Source: Chloroflexota bacterium (GTDB lineage: Bacteria; Chloroflexota; Anaerolineae; Aggregatilineales; Phototrophicaceae). From it: a stretch of 29,482 nt of DNA. The stretch is taken from the NCBI GenBank assembly GCA_003242205.1, contig QGUR01000011.1:1-29482 (forward strand), given 5' to 3'. Shown here in pieces: positions 1-8,235 of the stretch. Position 1 is the stretch's first letter, and every line of letters begins with the position of its first letter. The translations under genes and the position numbers were made by a program. A model generated the notes under the pieces. The model saw only the letters and a list, made by a program, of their open reading frames with translations. It was not told the DNA's origin and searched no databases.

Positions 1-18
1 TTCACCTTTTATTTTGGT

Positions 19-44
19 GGCCGGCTGAAGTGTTTATAAGAGAC
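19..44. other. Degraded Nextera adapter remnant at left contig end
   Basis: Positions 31-44 read TGTTTATAAGAGAC, which matches the 3' part of the Nextera mosaic end (TGTGTATAAGAGACAG) with one substitution. The bases before it (about 19-30) loosely resemble the i7 side of the same adapter. Bases 1-18 cannot be assigned. Any protein start placed here, such as the GTG at 30, is therefore artificial. The match is weaker than at the right end, but finding the same adapter family at both ends makes chance unlikely. Confidence 0.7.
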
Positions 45-743
45 CGGCGCCATATCGACCATCTGATCGCCGGCACGGACAGCGCGGCGCAGGTATGGCG
101 GGAAAAAGGTTATCGCGGTTCGATCAGCGTCATTCCGCAGTTTGGAATCGATCCGGTTCTGTTCGCGCCCGATGGCGCGCGCCCGCCGGACAGGCCATTC
201 ACGATCGGTTATGCTGGCCGTCTGGTTGAAGAAAAAGGCGTCGATCTGCTCATCGCTGCCGCCGCGCAGCTTCCGGGTGAGTGGCGTCTCGTCCTTGTGG
301 GCGGCGGCCCGGAACGCGACCGCCTGCACGCCATGGCGCGCGAGGCCGGTATCGCGGAGCGGGTCGAGTTCGCCGATCAGGTGCAATCGACGGAGATGCC
401 CGCTTTTTACCGCCGCTTCGATGTGCTGGCGCTGCCTTCGCGCACACGGCCCAACTGGAAAGAACAGTTTGGCCGGGCGCTGGTCGAAGCCATGGCCAGC
501 GGCGTTCCTGTCATCGGGTCCAACAGCGGCGCGATACCGGATGTCATTGGCGAAGCCGGGCTGATTTTCCCGGAAGGCGACGCGCAGGCGCTCGCGCACC
601 ATCTGGCGGCGCTGCTGGCGGATGCCGGATTGCGCGCCACGCTTGGCGAGAAGGGCAGACAGCGCGCGCTGGCCTGCTTTACTCACGAGCGTATCGCCGC
701 CGCCACGGTTGAGGTCTACAGGCAGGTGGCGGCGGGCGGTTAG
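45..743 (+). CDS. GT4-family glycosyltransferase, C-terminal part (5' truncated by contig end)
   Basis: This is the C-terminal, nucleotide-sugar-binding half of a GT-B fold glycosyltransferase (GT4, 'glycosyl transferases group 1'). Such enzymes transfer a sugar from an NDP-sugar to a lipid or glycan acceptor on the cytoplasmic face. Visible GT4 features are a VIPQFGIDPVLF segment near the start, the IGYAGRLVEEKGVDLLI strand-loop-helix, a LVLVGGGPERD strand, and the E-x7-E motif in EQFGRALVEAMASG followed by VPVIGSNSGAIPDVIG. About 230 residues remain; family members usually have 350-400, so the N-terminal acceptor domain is missing. The truncation is an assembly effect: upstream bases are adapter-like. 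The stop codon overlaps that of the convergent GT39 gene on the shared TTAG at 740-743. Donor and acceptor cannot be read from the fragment. Confidence 0.88.
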   Translation, partial: RRHIDHLIAGTDSAAQVWREKGYRGSISVIPQFGIDPVLFAPDGARPPDRPFTIGYAGRLVEEKGVDLLIAAAAQLPGEWRLVLVGGGPERDRLHAMAREAGIAERVEFADQVQSTEMPAFYRRFDVLALPSRTRPNWKEQFGRALVEAMASGVPVIGSNSGAIPDVIGEAGLIFPEGDAQALAHHLAALLADAGLRATLGEKGRQRALACFTHERIAAATVEVYRQVAAGG

Positions 744-2662
744 CGAATCACGTCCCCGCTGTCGGTAACTGCGAACGTCAGAAGCGGTGCTGCGTCTGTG
801 GTTTCGCCTGAGGCGACGACGACGCCCGGCAGGCGTTCGCCCGTGCGCCAGTCGTAGACGATGACGTTTAGCGTGTATTCACCCGGCGCAAGCTCTCCCA
901 GTTCGATCTCGGGATGCTGGCAGATGAAGCTGTCGGTTGGCAGGCCGTAGTCGGTTTGTGCTATTAGCTTCCCCTCCGCGTCGGTGACGTGCAGACCGAC
1001 CGAATAGGTCTCCGGCGGCAACGTGTTCGCGCCCTGCCACGACAGGTGCACTGCCAGACCGTCGCGCCCTCGATCCATTTCCAGCCCTGCCAGCGCCAGC
1101 CCGTTGCCGTAATCAACCAACGGCGGGCGGTCTAACGTGTCAGGGTGGCAGCAGACGGGCGAACGCGCGTACTCGTCGATCTGCAGACGCCAGTCCTCGC
1201 GCACGACCGCCGTGCCACAGAAGGCATAGCGTTCCTCGATGCGCGCGGCGATATTCGCCAGCGGCGACGGCGTTGGATCGTACTGGTAGGCAACCCAGAC
1301 GTATTCACGCGCCGGGCCGATTTCGCGCATGATCGTGTCATACCATTGCCGCTGTACCGCAGGATCGGACTCGTGGGCCAGCGCGCGCCCGTCTGCCGCC
1401 AGCCTTTCCAGTTCGATATAGAAGGGCGTGATATTGGTGTAGCGCCAGCGCTCGTTGTCATCGGGTACGACCTGCACGATGTAGTCACCGGGGGAATGTA
1501 GGGGATGCAGTTCGCGCATGACGGTATGCACCGGGAACGTCAGCGCCGAACCGGGCAAGATCGCCGTCGTCACCGGGCGAATGTTGGCCAGCAGCGCTAC
1601 CAGCAGCCACGCAGCCAGCGCGATCGTGGAGATCCGGCGCGCGTTGGGGCTGTCGCCGGCCAGCAGTTCGCCCAGTTTCACCAGCCCGATGGCGGTAACG
1701 ACTGCCAGCAGGCCCCATGAGAAAACAAGGTAGCGTGTCCGCTCCTCGTCGAACAGCGTCAGCGCGAGGCTCACAACGATGACCAGCAGCGCGATCACCA
1801 CCAACAGAAAGACCATCGCCGCTGCGCCGCGTTTTCGGTGTCCGCGCCAGGTGAAAACGGCCACCACCGCCAGCGCGATCAGAACGATGGCCGGAAGCGC
1901 CAGTCCGTTGCCGAACAGATAGGCCACATAGCCAAGCAAATCCGGCCCGGTTAGCTCGTTTGGCAGCCCGCGAGACGCCGCCCGCCCAACAACACGCGAT
2001 AGCGCGACCGTCCAGGGCAGAAAGGCCACGCCCGCCAGCCCGGCGGCAGCGACGACTTTCCACCAGCGCCGGTTTTTTGGGGCGAACAGCAGGTGATACA
2101 GCCCAAGCGCGGTCAGCAGCAGGGCAAGCAGATAATGGGTATAGAGCGTCAGCGTGATGGCAAACCAGACCAGCAGCCAGGTCCATTTCCCCGGTTCCCG
2201 CCGCGCTCGGATGACCCGCAGGTAGAGCCAGATGTCGAACACCGCCATCAGGACGGTGAACGTATACATGCGCGTCTCGTGCAGGTAATGCACGAAGAAC
2301 TCGGACAGCGCGAGGATGAACGCGGCGTACAGGCCGACGCGCGGCGAAACATGGTCCCTGCCCAATCTGTACGTCCACGCGACTGCCAGCATACCGATCA
2401 GCAGCGCCAGCATGCGCGTGACGAACGGATGCCAGCCGATGAGCCGCGCCCACCAATTGAGCAGGATGAAGTATGACGGGACGTGCCAGGGGTTCTGTAC
2501 CGCGACATGGATGGCGATTTCCCACGGCTCGTTGTGCGCGCGCGCGTCGCGCATCTGATACCACTCGTCGTTCCAGATAGGATCGGCGTCGAGGCCATGC
2601 ATGCCAAACGCTGCCATCAGCAGCAGCACCGGCACGATCCACCACCATGTTTTAATTCGCAC
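740..2662 (-). CDS. GT39-family (PMT/ArnT-like) membrane glycosyltransferase
   Basis: A 640-residue multi-pass membrane protein of the GT-C fold. Family members move sugars from polyprenyl-phosphate carriers to acceptors on the outer side of the membrane. An N-terminal helix is followed by the acidic motif DPIWNDEWY (Asp32-Glu33), the position of the catalytic Asp-Glu pair in GT39. Further helices run to about residue 365, including the HYLHETRMYTF segment typical of the family. The last 270 or so residues are soluble, with a beta-rich C-terminal part containing GEYTLNVIVYDWRTGERLPG, which recurs in the gene at 26267-28069. The start is GTG at 2662, preceded by AGGA seven bases upstream; no better ATG lies nearby. 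It is convergent with the GT4 gene, sharing TTAG at the stops. Substrate unknown. Confidence 0.85.
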   Translation of the reverse strand: MRIKTWWWIVPVLLLMAAFGMHGLDADPIWNDEWYQMRDARAHNEPWEIAIHVAVQNPWHVPSYFILLNWWARLIGWHPFVTRMLALLIGMLAVAWTYRLGRDHVSPRVGLYAAFILALSEFFVHYLHETRMYTFTVLMAVFDIWLYLRVIRARREPGKWTWLLVWFAITLTLYTHYLLALLLTALGLYHLLFAPKNRRWWKVVAAAGLAGVAFLPWTVALSRVVGRAASRGLPNELTGPDLLGYVAYLFGNGLALPAIVLIALAVVAVFTWRGHRKRGAAAMVFLLVVIALLVIVVSLALTLFDEERTRYLVFSWGLLAVVTAIGLVKLGELLAGDSPNARRISTIALAAWLLVALLANIRPVTTAILPGSALTFPVHTVMRELHPLHSPGDYIVQVVPDDNERWRYTNITPFYIELERLAADGRALAHESDPAVQRQWYDTIMREIGPAREYVWVAYQYDPTPSPLANIAARIEERYAFCGTAVVREDWRLQIDEYARSPVCCHPDTLDRPPLVDYGNGLALAGLEMDRGRDGLAVHLSWQGANTLPPETYSVGLHVTDAEGKLIAQTDYGLPTDSFICQHPEIELGELAPGEYTLNVIVYDWRTGERLPGVVVASGETTDAAPLLTFAVTDSGDVIR

Positions 2663-2745
2663 GCGGCTTCCTCACACGAGGTCAAAGCGGAAAAAGCGCG
2701 GTTATTGTAATGACCGTCAGAGGCAGTGACCAGTCCGGCGCGGTA

Positions 2746-3678
2746 TTACGATGTGCCCGTGCGAGCGCGGACCAGTGATGGCGCAAACTCGGTCGCGGCA
2801 ATCCTGAGCGTGGCGAGATGAATATCGACAATGTCGTTGACGTCTGGAGCGTAGCCGCCGGCCATGGTAATGGCAACCGGCAGGCCGAACTGGCGACACA
2901 GATCGAGCACGATGCGGTCGCGGCGGGCCAGCCCTTCCTTGCTCACCTTCATGCGTCCCAGCCGGTCGCCTGCGTAGGGATCGGCTCCGGCAAGATAGAT
3001 TGCCAGATCCGCGCCGGAATAAGCCAGCGCGCGCCGTGTGCCTTCTTCGACCGCTTCCAGATACAGCGCGTCGTCCGTGCCGTCAGGAAGCTCGATATCG
3101 AGATCGCTTTTTTCCTTGTGAAACGGGAAGTTCTTCGCGCCATGCACGGAAAAGGTGAAGATCGTGCGGTCGCCCGCAAGGATGGACGCGGTTCCGTTTC
3201 CCTGATGCACGTCGCAGTCGATGATGACGATGCGCCGGGCGCGGCTTTCGGCCTGCATGGCGCGGGCGGCAATCGCGCTGTCGTTAAAGACGCAGTAACC
3301 CTCGCCCCGATCGCGGAAAGCGTGGTGCGTGCCGCCCGCAAGATTGGCGGCAATACCTTCGTCGAGCGCGGCACGGCAGGCGGCAATCGTCGCGCCAGAC
3401 GAGCGCCGCGACCGCTCGACCATCTGCGGCGACCACGGAAAACCGATGCGCCGTATCTCTTTGTCCGTCAGCAGGCCGTGCCGAACGCGATGCAGATAAT
3501 CGGCGTCGTGGGCGCGCAAAATCTGCTCGTCGGTGGCGGCGTCCGGCACGATGAGATTTTCGGGGGAAATGACGCCCTCGGCCAGCGCGCGCTCGCGCAA
3601 AAGCGCGTATTTACGCATTGGAAAGCGGTGGTCAGCCGGCAGCGGCAGCACAAAAATGTCGGTGTAAAAGGCTTTCAT
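2746..3678 (-). CDS. HDAC/AcuC-like zinc-dependent deacetylase
   Basis: A 310-residue arginase-deacetylase fold enzyme of the histone deacetylase/acetoin utilization (AcuC) superfamily. Members hydrolyse acetyl-lysine or small acetylated amines such as acetylpolyamines. The active-site residues are all present: the His-His pair in GGTHHAF (His118-His119), zinc ligands in DCDVHQGNGT (Asp156, His158), the third ligand Asp233 in LAGADPYAGDRLG, and the catalytic Tyr276 in AGGYAPD. The length matches single-domain bacterial members. The ATG start has no strong competitor. The VTT-domain gene lies immediately upstream on the same strand with a 12-base gap, so the two are probably co-transcribed. 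There is no acetoin or acs gene nearby to fix the substrate, so protein or polyamine deacetylation remain equally possible. Confidence 0.9.
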   Translation of the reverse strand: MKAFYTDIFVLPLPADHRFPMRKYALLRERALAEGVISPENLIVPDAATDEQILRAHDADYLHRVRHGLLTDKEIRRIGFPWSPQMVERSRRSSGATIAACRAALDEGIAANLAGGTHHAFRDRGEGYCVFNDSAIAARAMQAESRARRIVIIDCDVHQGNGTASILAGDRTIFTFSVHGAKNFPFHKEKSDLDIELPDGTDDALYLEAVEEGTRRALAYSGADLAIYLAGADPYAGDRLGRMKVSKEGLARRDRIVLDLCRQFGLPVAITMAGGYAPDVNDIVDIHLATLRIAATEFAPSLVRARTGTS

Positions 3679-3690
3679 GAAGCTCCGGCG

Positions 3691-4389
3691 TTAAAGCTCG
3701 TTTTTTCTGTCCTCGATATGCACGCTGCCAGAGGGCAGCAAGCGGCGGACGCGCCCGTACAGGAGCAAAGTGACAGCGGAGATGAGCGCCAGCACCAGAT
3801 ATAGGATTACCAGCCGCGCCGGGTCGCCGGTCAGGCTAGCCCCAATGCCGACCGCAATGCCCGCCGGCACAATGCCCGCGACGACCGTAATCACGACGTA
3901 GTGACGATAGCGGATGGTGGTCAGGCCCGCCGCATAGCTGATGAAATCGTAGACGCTGAAGAAGAACAGCCGCGCGTAGACCAGCATCCACGGGCTGCTG
4001 GCATATTCGTAGAAGCGTTCGATGCGGTCGGAGCCTTCCTGACCGATGATGCGGCGGATTACGGGTTGGCCAAGTTTACGCGCGATCCAGAAATTGATGC
4101 TTCCACCAACCACTTCGGCGATCAGGGTGAGCACCAGACCGGGCCAGAGGCCGAACATGATCCCGGCGGTGAAGCCAAGTGGGCCGCTGCTGAGAGGCGC
4201 GATCACGAACGTCAGCGCGCGCACAAGGACATACGCCAGCGGCGCCCACGGCCCGGCGCTTTCGACCAGCGCGCGGAGGCGATCAGCGCCGACAGCTTCG
4301 ATGACCACCGTCAGCGCAATCGTGATGGCGACAAACGAAATGGCCGCGATGGCTACGGTCCTGACTGAGACGCGTTCGGACTCAAACAT
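3691..4389 (-). CDS. TVP38/TMEM64-family (VTT domain) membrane protein
   Basis: A 232-residue integral membrane protein of the VTT/DedA-like superfamily. Relatives act in membrane homeostasis, and some DedA relatives are implicated in lipid-carrier or phospholipid translocation; the role here is not defined. The core signature is APLSSGPLGFTAG (re-entrant loop) followed by FGLWPGLVLTLIAEVVGG and the amphipathic NFWIARKLGQPVIRRIIG. Further hydrophobic segments and a short basic tail follow. I chose the ATG at 4389 because GAGGATCAGG lies directly before it; an in-frame ATG 14 codons further upstream lacks a comparable site. It is the first gene of a two-gene unit with the deacetylase. A TACAAT hexamer at 4460-4465 (minus strand) could be its -10 box, but no convincing -35 accompanies it. 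Confidence 0.85.
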   Translation of the reverse strand: MFESERVSVRTVAIAAISFVAITIALTVVIEAVGADRLRALVESAGPWAPLAYVLVRALTFVIAPLSSGPLGFTAGIMFGLWPGLVLTLIAEVVGGSINFWIARKLGQPVIRRIIGQEGSDRIERFYEYASSPWMLVYARLFFFSVYDFISYAAGLTTIRYRHYVVITVVAGIVPAGIAVGIGASLTGDPARLVILYLVLALISAVTLLLYGRVRRLLPSGSVHIEDRKNEL

Positions 4390-4543
4390 TCCTGATCCTC
4401 TGGCGGCGAGCATCATAATCAACACCGACAAAGCCCGCCAGACACGCTGTCGGCGCGCTATTGTACGGAATCTGGTCTGTTGCTGAAGCTAATTACGGTC
4501 TCGCGCCGGTATTGGTTGCAAGAAGGCTATCCCGGCGCGCTGC

Positions 4544-4939
4544 TCACGGACGCCCGATCCCAAGCACGTCTTTCAGTGGGAGGATGCCTTCATGAACCGC
4601 CGCGAGCATGTCATCGAGGGATCGGACATCGCGGGCCGAAATACAGACGAGATAACGTTCCTGCAACAGCAGTGTCAGCGTGACGCCGTTGGCACAGACG
4701 TGAAAATTATAGCGGAAATCCCCTGTGCCCAGATCAGCGGCCATCTGGCTCGCCAGCGTATGGGCGATTGAATGCAGCGTCGCGAGCCGGTGGTTGTCAT
4801 AACGAACGAGACACTGACCGATCAGCTCGCCTTCGAGCGTCATCAGCGTGACCCCGCTAACTTTGCAGGGCAGCGCGCCGGTCAGATACGCGAGGGCGAA
4901 CTCAATTTCCTCATGGTCGAGCGAGCGTGCCGGATACAC
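4544..4939 (-). CDS. Small protein, possibly roadblock/LC7-like
   Basis: About 131 residues. A helix (DHEEIEFALAYLTG) leads into a strand-turn-strand (VSGVTLMTLEGELIGQCLV), then a long helix (LHSIAHTLASQMAADLG) and a strand pair (GVTLTLLLQERYLVCISA) and a final helix. This order resembles the roadblock/LC7 (MglB-like) fold, whose members often pair with small GTPases. The match is by pattern only and no GTPase gene is in the window. I chose GTG at 4939 because GGAG sits seven bases upstream and the extra N-terminal residues from the ATG at 5011 (ending in LGRRSGL) look unlike the fold and have no ribosome binding site. The longer form (4544-5011, 155 residues) cannot be excluded. It stands alone between the VTT gene and the regulator. 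Confidence 0.6.
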   Translation of the reverse strand: MYPARSLDHEEIEFALAYLTGALPCKVSGVTLMTLEGELIGQCLVRYDNHRLATLHSIAHTLASQMAADLGTGDFRYNFHVCANGVTLTLLLQERYLVCISARDVRSLDDMLAAVHEGILPLKDVLGIGRP

Positions 4940-5153
4940 TAAACCACTCCGTCTACCTAATTCTTCAGCGAAATACTTCCCGCACCGGCGTGCAGCCCCG
5001 CGCGTCAACATTCAGGTTATGTCGGGATCGAAGAGATGACAGGCAAGCGCTGAAACCCAGCATGGAAGCTGGTTCCCCCTGATGACGAGGATAAATCACG
5101 GACATTAACCGCAACTTAGCCCCGGCGAAATGTTGCAGAGACTTTTTTCGCGC

Positions 5154-6107
5154 CTAACGATCATAGACAATGCGGAGCACAATGTCCTGCGGATAGTTGC
5201 CAAAGTGCCGCCCAAAGATATTCACGCCGCCGCGATATTCGGCATCCGGTTTGACGCCCACACGCACGGAAATGTGCGCCGCTTGCGTGATTTGCAAATC
5301 ATCGATGACCACATCCGAAATCCGCAGTCCGTCGATATAACTGCCTTCGGTGTTTACCTGCCAGCTTTTGAGTATGCCGTACTGTGTATTGTTCGAAGGC
5401 CACCAGTCGGGATTGAGAATGCCACGCCGGTCGGCGAAATCTCCGGGCGAGGTCCAGGTGCCGATTTCGACATCGTTGATCCAGACGGTGATATCCGACG
5501 GCCAGTCGTCGTTGTGCCCCGGCGCTTCCGAGCACAGCTCAAGGCTTAGATACAGCCCAACGGGGTGCGTCCGTGGCGGAAGTCGCTTGGGAAAGCGGTA
5601 TTCAACGTAGCCGGTCGCGAACCAGAGGATCTGCGCGTTGATCCGGTCTGGTTCCAGAAATGCTTCCGCATCGCCCTGCAGGCCAATAATGTTGTGCTGG
5701 CTTGCAAGCCCGCAGGGCCGTGTCACCTGAAAATCACTGTACGCGCCGACCGGCATCGAAATTTCGATGGCGCGTTCCGGCTCCGTGACACGCGGGATCA
5801 AATCGCACTCCAGACGCCGGTAGATTCCCGCGCAGACTTTTTCCGTGCCGCGCGAGGCAGGCCGCAGGTCCGTTTGAATCAACCCTGCTTCTTCCAGCAC
5901 TTTCAGATGCTGGTTTATCGTCGACGTCGGGATGTCGAGGTTTTCTGTCAACTGGCTGACTGTAAACGCGTGAGTGCTCAGCAGCTTCAGAATCCGCAGC
6001 CGCAGCGGGTTTCCCAGCGCCTTGAAAATGAGATCCGCATCGGGCGTATCGATATTGAGCAGCAGGTCGCGCCGGGTCTTGGCGCTTTCCTCGGTGATGT
6101 TGTTCAC
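5154..6107 (-). CDS. ArsR-type HTH regulator with large C-terminal sensor-like domain
   Basis: A 317-residue predicted one-component transcription factor. Residues 20-100 form a winged helix of the ArsR type (ALGNPLRLRILKLLS, then the recognition helix in IPTSTINQHLKVLEEAGLI). The ArsR metal site ELCVCDL is absent, so metal sensing is unlikely. Residues 110-317 are a beta-rich domain (EYRFPKRLP, LYLSLELCSEAPGHNDDWP, VWINDVEIGTWTSPGDF). I recall similar domains on ArsR-like regulators next to sugar transporters in Firmicutes and Chloroflexota. By inference it binds a carbohydrate ligand. The start is GTG at 6107 with GGCGAG just before it. The gene diverges from the ABC transporter operon, whose promoter carries an inverted repeat over its -10 box, which suggests repression of the transporter. 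Confidence 0.85.
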   Translation of the reverse strand: MNNITEESAKTRRDLLLNIDTPDADLIFKALGNPLRLRILKLLSTHAFTVSQLTENLDIPTSTINQHLKVLEEAGLIQTDLRPASRGTEKVCAGIYRRLECDLIPRVTEPERAIEISMPVGAYSDFQVTRPCGLASQHNIIGLQGDAEAFLEPDRINAQILWFATGYVEYRFPKRLPPRTHPVGLYLSLELCSEAPGHNDDWPSDITVWINDVEIGTWTSPGDFADRRGILNPDWWPSNNTQYGILKSWQVNTEGSYIDGLRISDVVIDDLQITQAAHISVRVGVKPDAEYRGGVNIFGRHFGNYPQDIVLRIVYDR

Positions 6108-6201
6108 GATACTCGCCTATCCATAGGTTGCCAACCGGACTAAGTATCCATCGTCGTACAGCCGGGAAGTGACCCCATCGACAATGGCTTGCGCTGGTTG
6201 C

Positions 6202-6230
6202 TTGACAGCGCTCCGATTTGATTCTATAAA
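6202..6230 (+). promoter_or_regulatory. Sigma70-type promoter of the sugar transporter operon
   Basis: A consensus -35 box TTGACA (6202-6207) is separated by exactly 17 bases from TATAAA (6225-6230). It points toward the permease genes and would start transcription near 6237, giving a leader of about 90 bases before the ATG at 6328. This is the best promoter match in the window. Confidence 0.8.
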
Positions 6231-6253
6231 ACACGCAACAAAACGTGTTTATA
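6225..6253. promoter_or_regulatory. Inverted repeat, likely operator for the divergent ArsR-type regulator
   Basis: The arms TATAAAACACG (6225-6235) and CGTGTTTATA (6244-6253) form an inverted repeat around an 8-base spacer. AAACACG/CGTGTTT pair perfectly and the outer TATA/TATA also match, with one extra A in the left arm. It covers the -10 box and the expected transcription start of the transporter promoter, so a bound dimer would block RNA polymerase. That the neighbouring ArsR-type protein binds here is inference from position and symmetry. Confidence 0.65.
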
Positions 6254-6327
6254 TGTTGCAGTTACTGCGTAAATTCTGCTGCCGCATTCTCCGCCCTTCG
6301 GGGCCGTGAAATGGAGGCGACCCCATT

Positions 6328-7275
6328 ATGCGAACAGATGCCGCCCCTTCGCTAGCAGCCCCATGGCGGAAGCGAAGAACGACGCATTACCGGCGCGCGG
6401 AAGCCATTACGGGCGTACTCATGGCTTCGCCGTGGATCATTGGCTTTCTGGTCTTTGTCGTCGGGCCGATGATCTACAGTCTCTATCTTTCGATGACGCG
6501 CTGGGATTTGTTCACACCGCCGCGCTGGATTGGCCTCGAAAACTATCAGCAACTGCTTTTTAACGACCCGACCTTTTTTCAATCTCTGAAGATTACCACC
6601 ATTTACGCCTTCGTTGGCGTGCCGCTGCAGGTCGCGCTTGGGCTGGTGCTGGCGACGCTTCTCAACCAGAAGATCCGCTTCCTGTCGTTTTTTCGCTCGG
6701 TCTACTACCTGCCATCGGTCATCGGCGGCATTTCCGTCGCCATTATGTTTCGCTGGATATTTGGCACGCAGTTCGGCCTGATCAACAGCGCGCTAAGGGT
6801 AATCGGCATCGAAGGGCCGTCGTGGCTGGGCGACCCGAACTGGGTGATCGTATCGTTTATCCTGATGAGCCTGTGGGGTAGCGGTTCCTCAATGCTCATT
6901 AATTTGGGCGCGCTGCAAAACATCCCGACCGAGTTGTATGAAGCGGCTGATGTCGATGGGGCGGGGACACTCGCCAAATTCTTCCGTATCACCATCCCGA
7001 TGATGACGCCGGTCATCTTTTTCAACATGGTCATCGGCATCATCCACGCGCTGCAGGAGTTTGTGCTGCCGTTCGTCATGACCGGCGGCGGCCCGGCTGA
7101 TGCCAGCCTGTTTCTGGTGCTCTATCTGTACCGGAACGCCTTCCAGTTCTTCCAGATGGGCTATGCCTCGGCAATTGCGTGGCTGCTCTTCTTCTACATT
7201 CTGGTTCTCACCCTGCTCATCGTGCGGTCGTCACGCGCCTGGGTGTATTACGAGGGAGCCATCCGAGGGCGCTAG
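6328..7275 (+). CDS. ABC sugar transporter permease, MalF/UgpA-like
   Basis: A 315-residue inner-membrane permease, one half of the translocation pore of a carbohydrate-uptake (CUT1) ABC transporter. Six hydrophobic segments can be picked out. The EAA loop that docks on the ATPase reads YEAADVDGAGTLAKFFRITIP, near residue 210. GGAGG lies ten bases before the ATG at 6328. It is first in an operon with the second permease, whose start lies two bases after this stop, then the binding protein and a sulfatase. No ATPase gene is in the locus, so an MsmX-type shared ATPase encoded elsewhere is expected. The substrate cannot be read directly; the sulfatase suggests a sulfated sugar. Confidence 0.93.
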   Translation: MRTDAAPSLAAPWRKRRTTHYRRAEAITGVLMASPWIIGFLVFVVGPMIYSLYLSMTRWDLFTPPRWIGLENYQQLLFNDPTFFQSLKITTIYAFVGVPLQVALGLVLATLLNQKIRFLSFFRSVYYLPSVIGGISVAIMFRWIFGTQFGLINSALRVIGIEGPSWLGDPNWVIVSFILMSLWGSGSSMLINLGALQNIPTELYEAADVDGAGTLAKFFRITIPMMTPVIFFNMVIGIIHALQEFVLPFVMTGGGPADASLFLVLYLYRNAFQFFQMGYASAIAWLLFFYILVLTLLIVRSSRAWVYYEGAIRGR

Positions 7276-7277
7276 CG

Positions 7278-8144
7278 ATGACAACTCTTCCGGCAAACCG
7301 TTCGTTCAATCAATCCAGCGGGCAGTTGAAGCAGTTTCTGATCTACGCCGTGCTCATCACGGGCGCGGTGGTCGTCGCCATTCCGTTTGCGTGGACGCTT
7401 TCCACATCGCTCAAGACGCCGCAGCAGGTGTTTACATTTCCGCCGGTGTGGATCCCCGATCCAATCGCGTGGTGGAACTACCCCGAAGCGCTATCCTCAC
7501 AGCCATTTGGCCGCTGGTTTCTGAACAGCCTCGTGATCGTGCTGGTATCGACCTTTGGCACGGTGGCCTCGTGCAGCATGGTCGCGTTCGCCTTTGCGCG
7601 CCTGCGCTGGCCGGGCCGCGACCTTTGCTTCCTGATCCTGCTCGGCACGATGATGTTGCCCGATCAGGTCACGATTATCCCAACCTTCATCCTGTTTCGG
7701 GAACTGGGGTGGGTGAATACCTTTCTGCCGCTCATCGTGCCAGCCTTCTTCGCGCGCAATGCCTTCTATGTCTTTCTGCTGCGCCAGTTTTTCATGACCA
7801 TTCCACTGGAAATGGACGATGCGGCGCGGCTGGACGGCGCAAGCCATTTCCAAGTCTATCTCCACATCATCCTGCCGATGAGCAAACCCGCGCTGGCGGT
7901 TGCCGCGCTGATGTTCGCGCAATTCAAGTGGAATGAATTTCTCGGCCCGCTCATCTTCCTCAATCGTTCCGAGTTGTATACGGTGGCGCTGGGGCTGCGA
8001 ACGTTCGTCGGGCAGGAATACGGCACTGACTGGCATCTGATGATGGCCGCCAACATCGTCTTCATGATCCCTCTGATCCTGATTTTCTTCTTCGCCCAGA
8101 AGTATTTCATTCAGGGCGTGGTTATCAGCGGCGTTAAAGGCTGA
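7278..8144 (+). CDS. ABC sugar transporter permease, MalG-like
   Basis: A 288-residue second permease of the CUT1 transporter, pairing with the product of the preceding gene. The N-terminal helix ends in PFAWTLSTSLKTPQQVF, a typical MalG-family opening, and the EAA loop reads MDDAARLDGASHFQVYLHIILP. The C-terminus is the usual short FIQGVVISGVKG. I chose the ATG at 7278 because it lies two bases after the preceding stop. A longer frame beginning at 7179 would overlap the first permease by almost 100 bases and adds arginine/histidine-rich residues not seen in the family. The coupling of the two genes fits equal expression of the two pore subunits. Confidence 0.93.
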   Translation: MTTLPANRSFNQSSGQLKQFLIYAVLITGAVVVAIPFAWTLSTSLKTPQQVFTFPPVWIPDPIAWWNYPEALSSQPFGRWFLNSLVIVLVSTFGTVASCSMVAFAFARLRWPGRDLCFLILLGTMMLPDQVTIIPTFILFRELGWVNTFLPLIVPAFFARNAFYVFLLRQFFMTIPLEMDDAARLDGASHFQVYLHIILPMSKPALAVAALMFAQFKWNEFLGPLIFLNRSELYTVALGLRTFVGQEYGTDWHLMMAANIVFMIPLILIFFFAQKYFIQGVVISGVKG

Positions 8145-8235
8145 TCGTGCGGAAACGGGAAAGGAGCGCCAGACACGAAAAGACAACGCTGTTCAAAAAA
8201 TGACCGGCCGCAAGATGTGATTTGGAGATAAGCAC

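Noticed and set aside
2818..3804. Open frame of 328 codons antisense to the deacetylase
   Set aside because: The minus-strand protein has all HDAC active-site residues; the plus-strand frame has no domain and crosses into the next gene.
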